DNA from: Actinomycetes bacterium
Lineage (GTDB): Bacteria > Actinomycetota > Actinomycetes > Actinomycetales > Dermabacteraceae
Assembly (NCBI GenBank): GCA_023389045.1
Contig: JAEWEZ010000024.1
Coordinates: forward strand, 1-16,529
Length of the DNA: 16,529 bases
Reading direction: 5' to 3'
The position numbers were made by a program, and so were the translations under genes. Below, one piece after another: positions 15,230-16,529 of the stretch (within the stretch, counting starts at the first letter, position 1; each line of letters opens with the position of its first letter). The notes under the pieces are model-generated. The model was not told where the DNA came from, did not search any database, and saw only the letters and a list, made by a program, of their open reading frames with translations.

Positions 15230-16234
15230 TCAGCGGCCGCGGTCCACCAGCGCACTGGTGAATGCCATGAGGGCGTCCCGCGCAGGGCGGTCGGGGAGTT
15301 CCTGGAGGATTGTCGTGGCTTCCTCTGCAGTGGCGCGAGCAAGATCGGCGGCTTCCTGCAGACAGGGGTGCTCACGCAATGCTTTGACCATCGCGTCCAG
15401 CGCCTCATCGGATGAGAGGTCACCGTCAAGCTGTTCCACAAGGGTCTGGGACGCAGCGTCTCCGGAGGCAGCGTCACGACGCAGGAGCAGGGTAGGCATA
15501 GTGGGAACGCCCTCCCGCAGATCAGTGCCAGGACGCTTACCGCTCGTCGACGCGTCCGACATGAGGTCCAGGACATCATCGGCAAGCTGGAAAGCAACCC
15601 CAACCTTCTCGCCGTAGCGAGCCATGATGTCAGCGATCTCTTCTCCTGCGCCGCCGTGCCGGGCGCCCAGCTGACCTGCTAGAGCGATCAGAGATGCCGT
15701 TTTGTCTGCAAGAACATCAAGATAGTGCGCATAGGGGTCCTCAGCTTCTCGGGGACCGACCGTTTCATGCAGCTGCCCGAGGCAGAGACGCTCAAAGGTA
15801 TGAGAGTGCGCAGCGACCGTTTCAATGTCGAGGGTCGCGCTGAGGGCTGATGCGCGCGCGAAGAGGAAATCACCGGTCAGGATGGCAACGTTATTGCCCC
15901 AGATCTCATGCGCGCTTTGCGCGCCACGACGGGTAGGCGCCGAGTCCATCACGTCATCGTGGTAGAGGCTGGCAAGGTGGGTGAGCTCGACAAGCGCTGC
16001 GGAGGCGACGACCTCAGAACGGCGTGCATCACCGAAGGCCCCGCCGAGGATCGTCAAAACAGGGCGGATTCGCTTGCCGCCGGCGTTCAGGAGATGGCTT
16101 GCGGTCCAGGAGGCCATGGCATCTTCTGTGGCAACACAGCCCCGAAGACGGTTCTCGACCTGCACGAGCTGTTCGGCGATGAGGTCGCCGAGGTCGTCGT
16201 CGATCTCGGAGGTCTCTGGCAGGAAGCTCGTCAT
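15230..16234 (-). CDS. Trans-polyprenyl diphosphate synthase (long chain)
   Basis: A 334-residue soluble enzyme that adds isopentenyl diphosphate units to an allylic primer, making the prenyl tail of menaquinone or a related polyprenol. Motifs: GGKRIRP (52-58), the first Asp-rich motif DDVMD (93-97), RRG (102-104), GDFLFARA (121-128), the lysine region DKTASL (177-182) and the second Asp-rich motif DDVLD (219-223). Length is normal for the family. Small residues before the first Asp motif (S89, A88) favour long products over farnesyl or geranylgeranyl diphosphate, so a menaquinone-type side chain (hepta- to nonaprenyl) is likely; exact length cannot be read. ATG at 16234 has GAGGAAAGG about 16 bases upstream, a rather long spacing. 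It follows the rRNA terminator, so it probably has its own promoter, and I see no clear terminator after it, so some read-through into the surface-protein operon is possible. Confidence 0.95.
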   Translation of the reverse strand: MTSFLPETSEIDDDLGDLIAEQLVQVENRLRGCVATEDAMASWTASHLLNAGGKRIRPVLTILGGAFGDARRSEVVASAALVELTHLASLYHDDVMDSAPTRRGAQSAHEIWGNNVAILTGDFLFARASALSATLDIETVAAHSHTFERLCLGQLHETVGPREAEDPYAHYLDVLADKTASLIALAGQLGARHGGAGEEIADIMARYGEKVGVAFQLADDVLDLMSDASTSGKRPGTDLREGVPTMPTLLLRRDAASGDAASQTLVEQLDGDLSSDEALDAMVKALREHPCLQEAADLARATAEEATTILQELPDRPARDALMAFTSALVDRGR

Positions 16235-16318
16235 GGTTTTCCCGGTCTGACCTTTCCTCGCGCAAGGGCGAGCAAGCGATACGTGCTGAATCGACGTGTA
16301 AGAACGCCAACGCCCTTG

Positions 16319-16324
16319 ATCCTA
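16319..16324 (-). promoter_or_regulatory. Candidate -10 box for the polyprenyl synthase gene
   Basis: On the minus strand TAGGAT matches the actinobacterial -10 pattern TANNNT. It lies after the rRNA terminator and about 85 bases before the ATG. The -35 region 17-18 bases upstream (TCGTGG/CGTGGC) is poor, so this is tentative. Confidence 0.35.
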
Positions 16325-16405
16325 GTCGATAAGCGTAATGAGCCACGACATGCCCAGGCCTGAGCTGAGCGCACATAAGCCTATGCGGTATCTGTTTTGG
16401 GCATG

Positions 16406-16474
16406 AAAAAGTGGAGAGCGGGAGAAGAGCACCACCCCAACAAGGGGGTGTGCATCAACTCTCCCGCTCTCCAC
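16406..16474 (-). terminator. Intrinsic terminator of the rRNA operon
   Basis: GTGGAGAGCGGGAGA (16411-16425) and TCTCCCGCTCTCCAC (16460-16474) are perfect 15-bp arms. The loop holds a second small stem (ACCCC 16434-16438 with GGGGT 16445-16449). On the minus strand the stem is followed directly by TTTTT (16410-16406). It begins eight bases after the 5S end, as expected for the end of an rrn operon. Confidence 0.95.
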
Positions 16475-16482
16475 GAAAGAAT

Positions 16483-16529
16483 GTCCGGCGGCGTCCTACT
16501 CTCCCACACCCTCCCGAGTGCAGTACCAT
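16483..16529 (-). rRNA. rrf: 5S ribosomal RNA, 3' part (cut by right edge)
   Basis: Read on the minus strand the last 47 bases contain GGTACTGCACTCGGGAGGGTG followed by GGGAGAGTAGGACGCCGCCGG, the conserved 3' half of actinobacterial 5S rRNA with its closing helix strand. The 5' half is outside the window. The strand agrees with the terminator that follows. The last base is uncertain by a few positions. Confidence 0.92.

Overview
The window looks like chromosomal DNA of a G+C-rich actinobacterium. The sequence gives no safe species name. The clues are the strong G/C preference at third codon positions, the 5S rRNA 3' end, and a gene order I know mainly from Actinobacteria: giant Ig/Fn3 surface protein, MoxR ATPase, DUF58, transglutaminase-like membrane protein, FHA protein and PP2C phosphatase. 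Every gene I can support is on the minus strand, so transcription runs from right to left. I see no mobile element, CRISPR array or tRNA.

Right end (about 15230-16529): the 3' part of a 5S rRNA ends an rRNA operon that enters from outside the window. A strong intrinsic terminator follows (hairpin 16411-16474, U-tract 16406-16410). Next comes a long-chain polyprenyl diphosphate synthase gene (15230-16234), probably with its own promoter near 16319. Between that gene and the next lies a 265-base spacer (14965-15229). It holds three spaced copies of TGAGAC, a small palindrome, two overlapping -10-like hexamers, a long imperfect inverted repeat and a small hairpin followed by a T run. It is the natural place for the control region of the main operon.

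Main operon (14964 down to 1 and beyond): the first gene encodes a 2062-residue, singly membrane-anchored extracellular protein with a propeller-like head, about eleven cadherin/Ig-like repeats and five fibronectin type III domains. After a 94-base gap with a hairpin come a MoxR AAA+ ATPase, a DUF58 membrane protein, an 858-residue multi-pass membrane protein with a transglutaminase-like domain, a zinc-ribbon/RDD/FHA membrane protein, a PP2C-type Ser/Thr phosphatase, and the first 318 residues of an unrecognised protein cut by the left edge. From moxR onward every stop overlaps the next start by 1 or 4 bases, which points to tight translational coupling.

Together the genes suggest an envelope machine under phospho-signalling control. 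A surface fibre may be built, folded or sensed by a MoxR/DUF58/transglutaminase-like membrane module, and its state may be read or set by an FHA phosphothreonine reader and a PP2C phosphatase. A partner Ser/Thr kinase is expected but is not visible. From memory, this order resembles the cluster called PFNA in bifidobacteria (kinase, Fn3 protein, AAA ATPase, DUF58, transglutaminase), so it is not new as a cluster, but its mechanism is open. The most striking detail is that the transglutaminase-like protein has no cysteine at all and also lacks the catalytic histidine, so it should be a non-enzymatic pseudo-transglutaminase.
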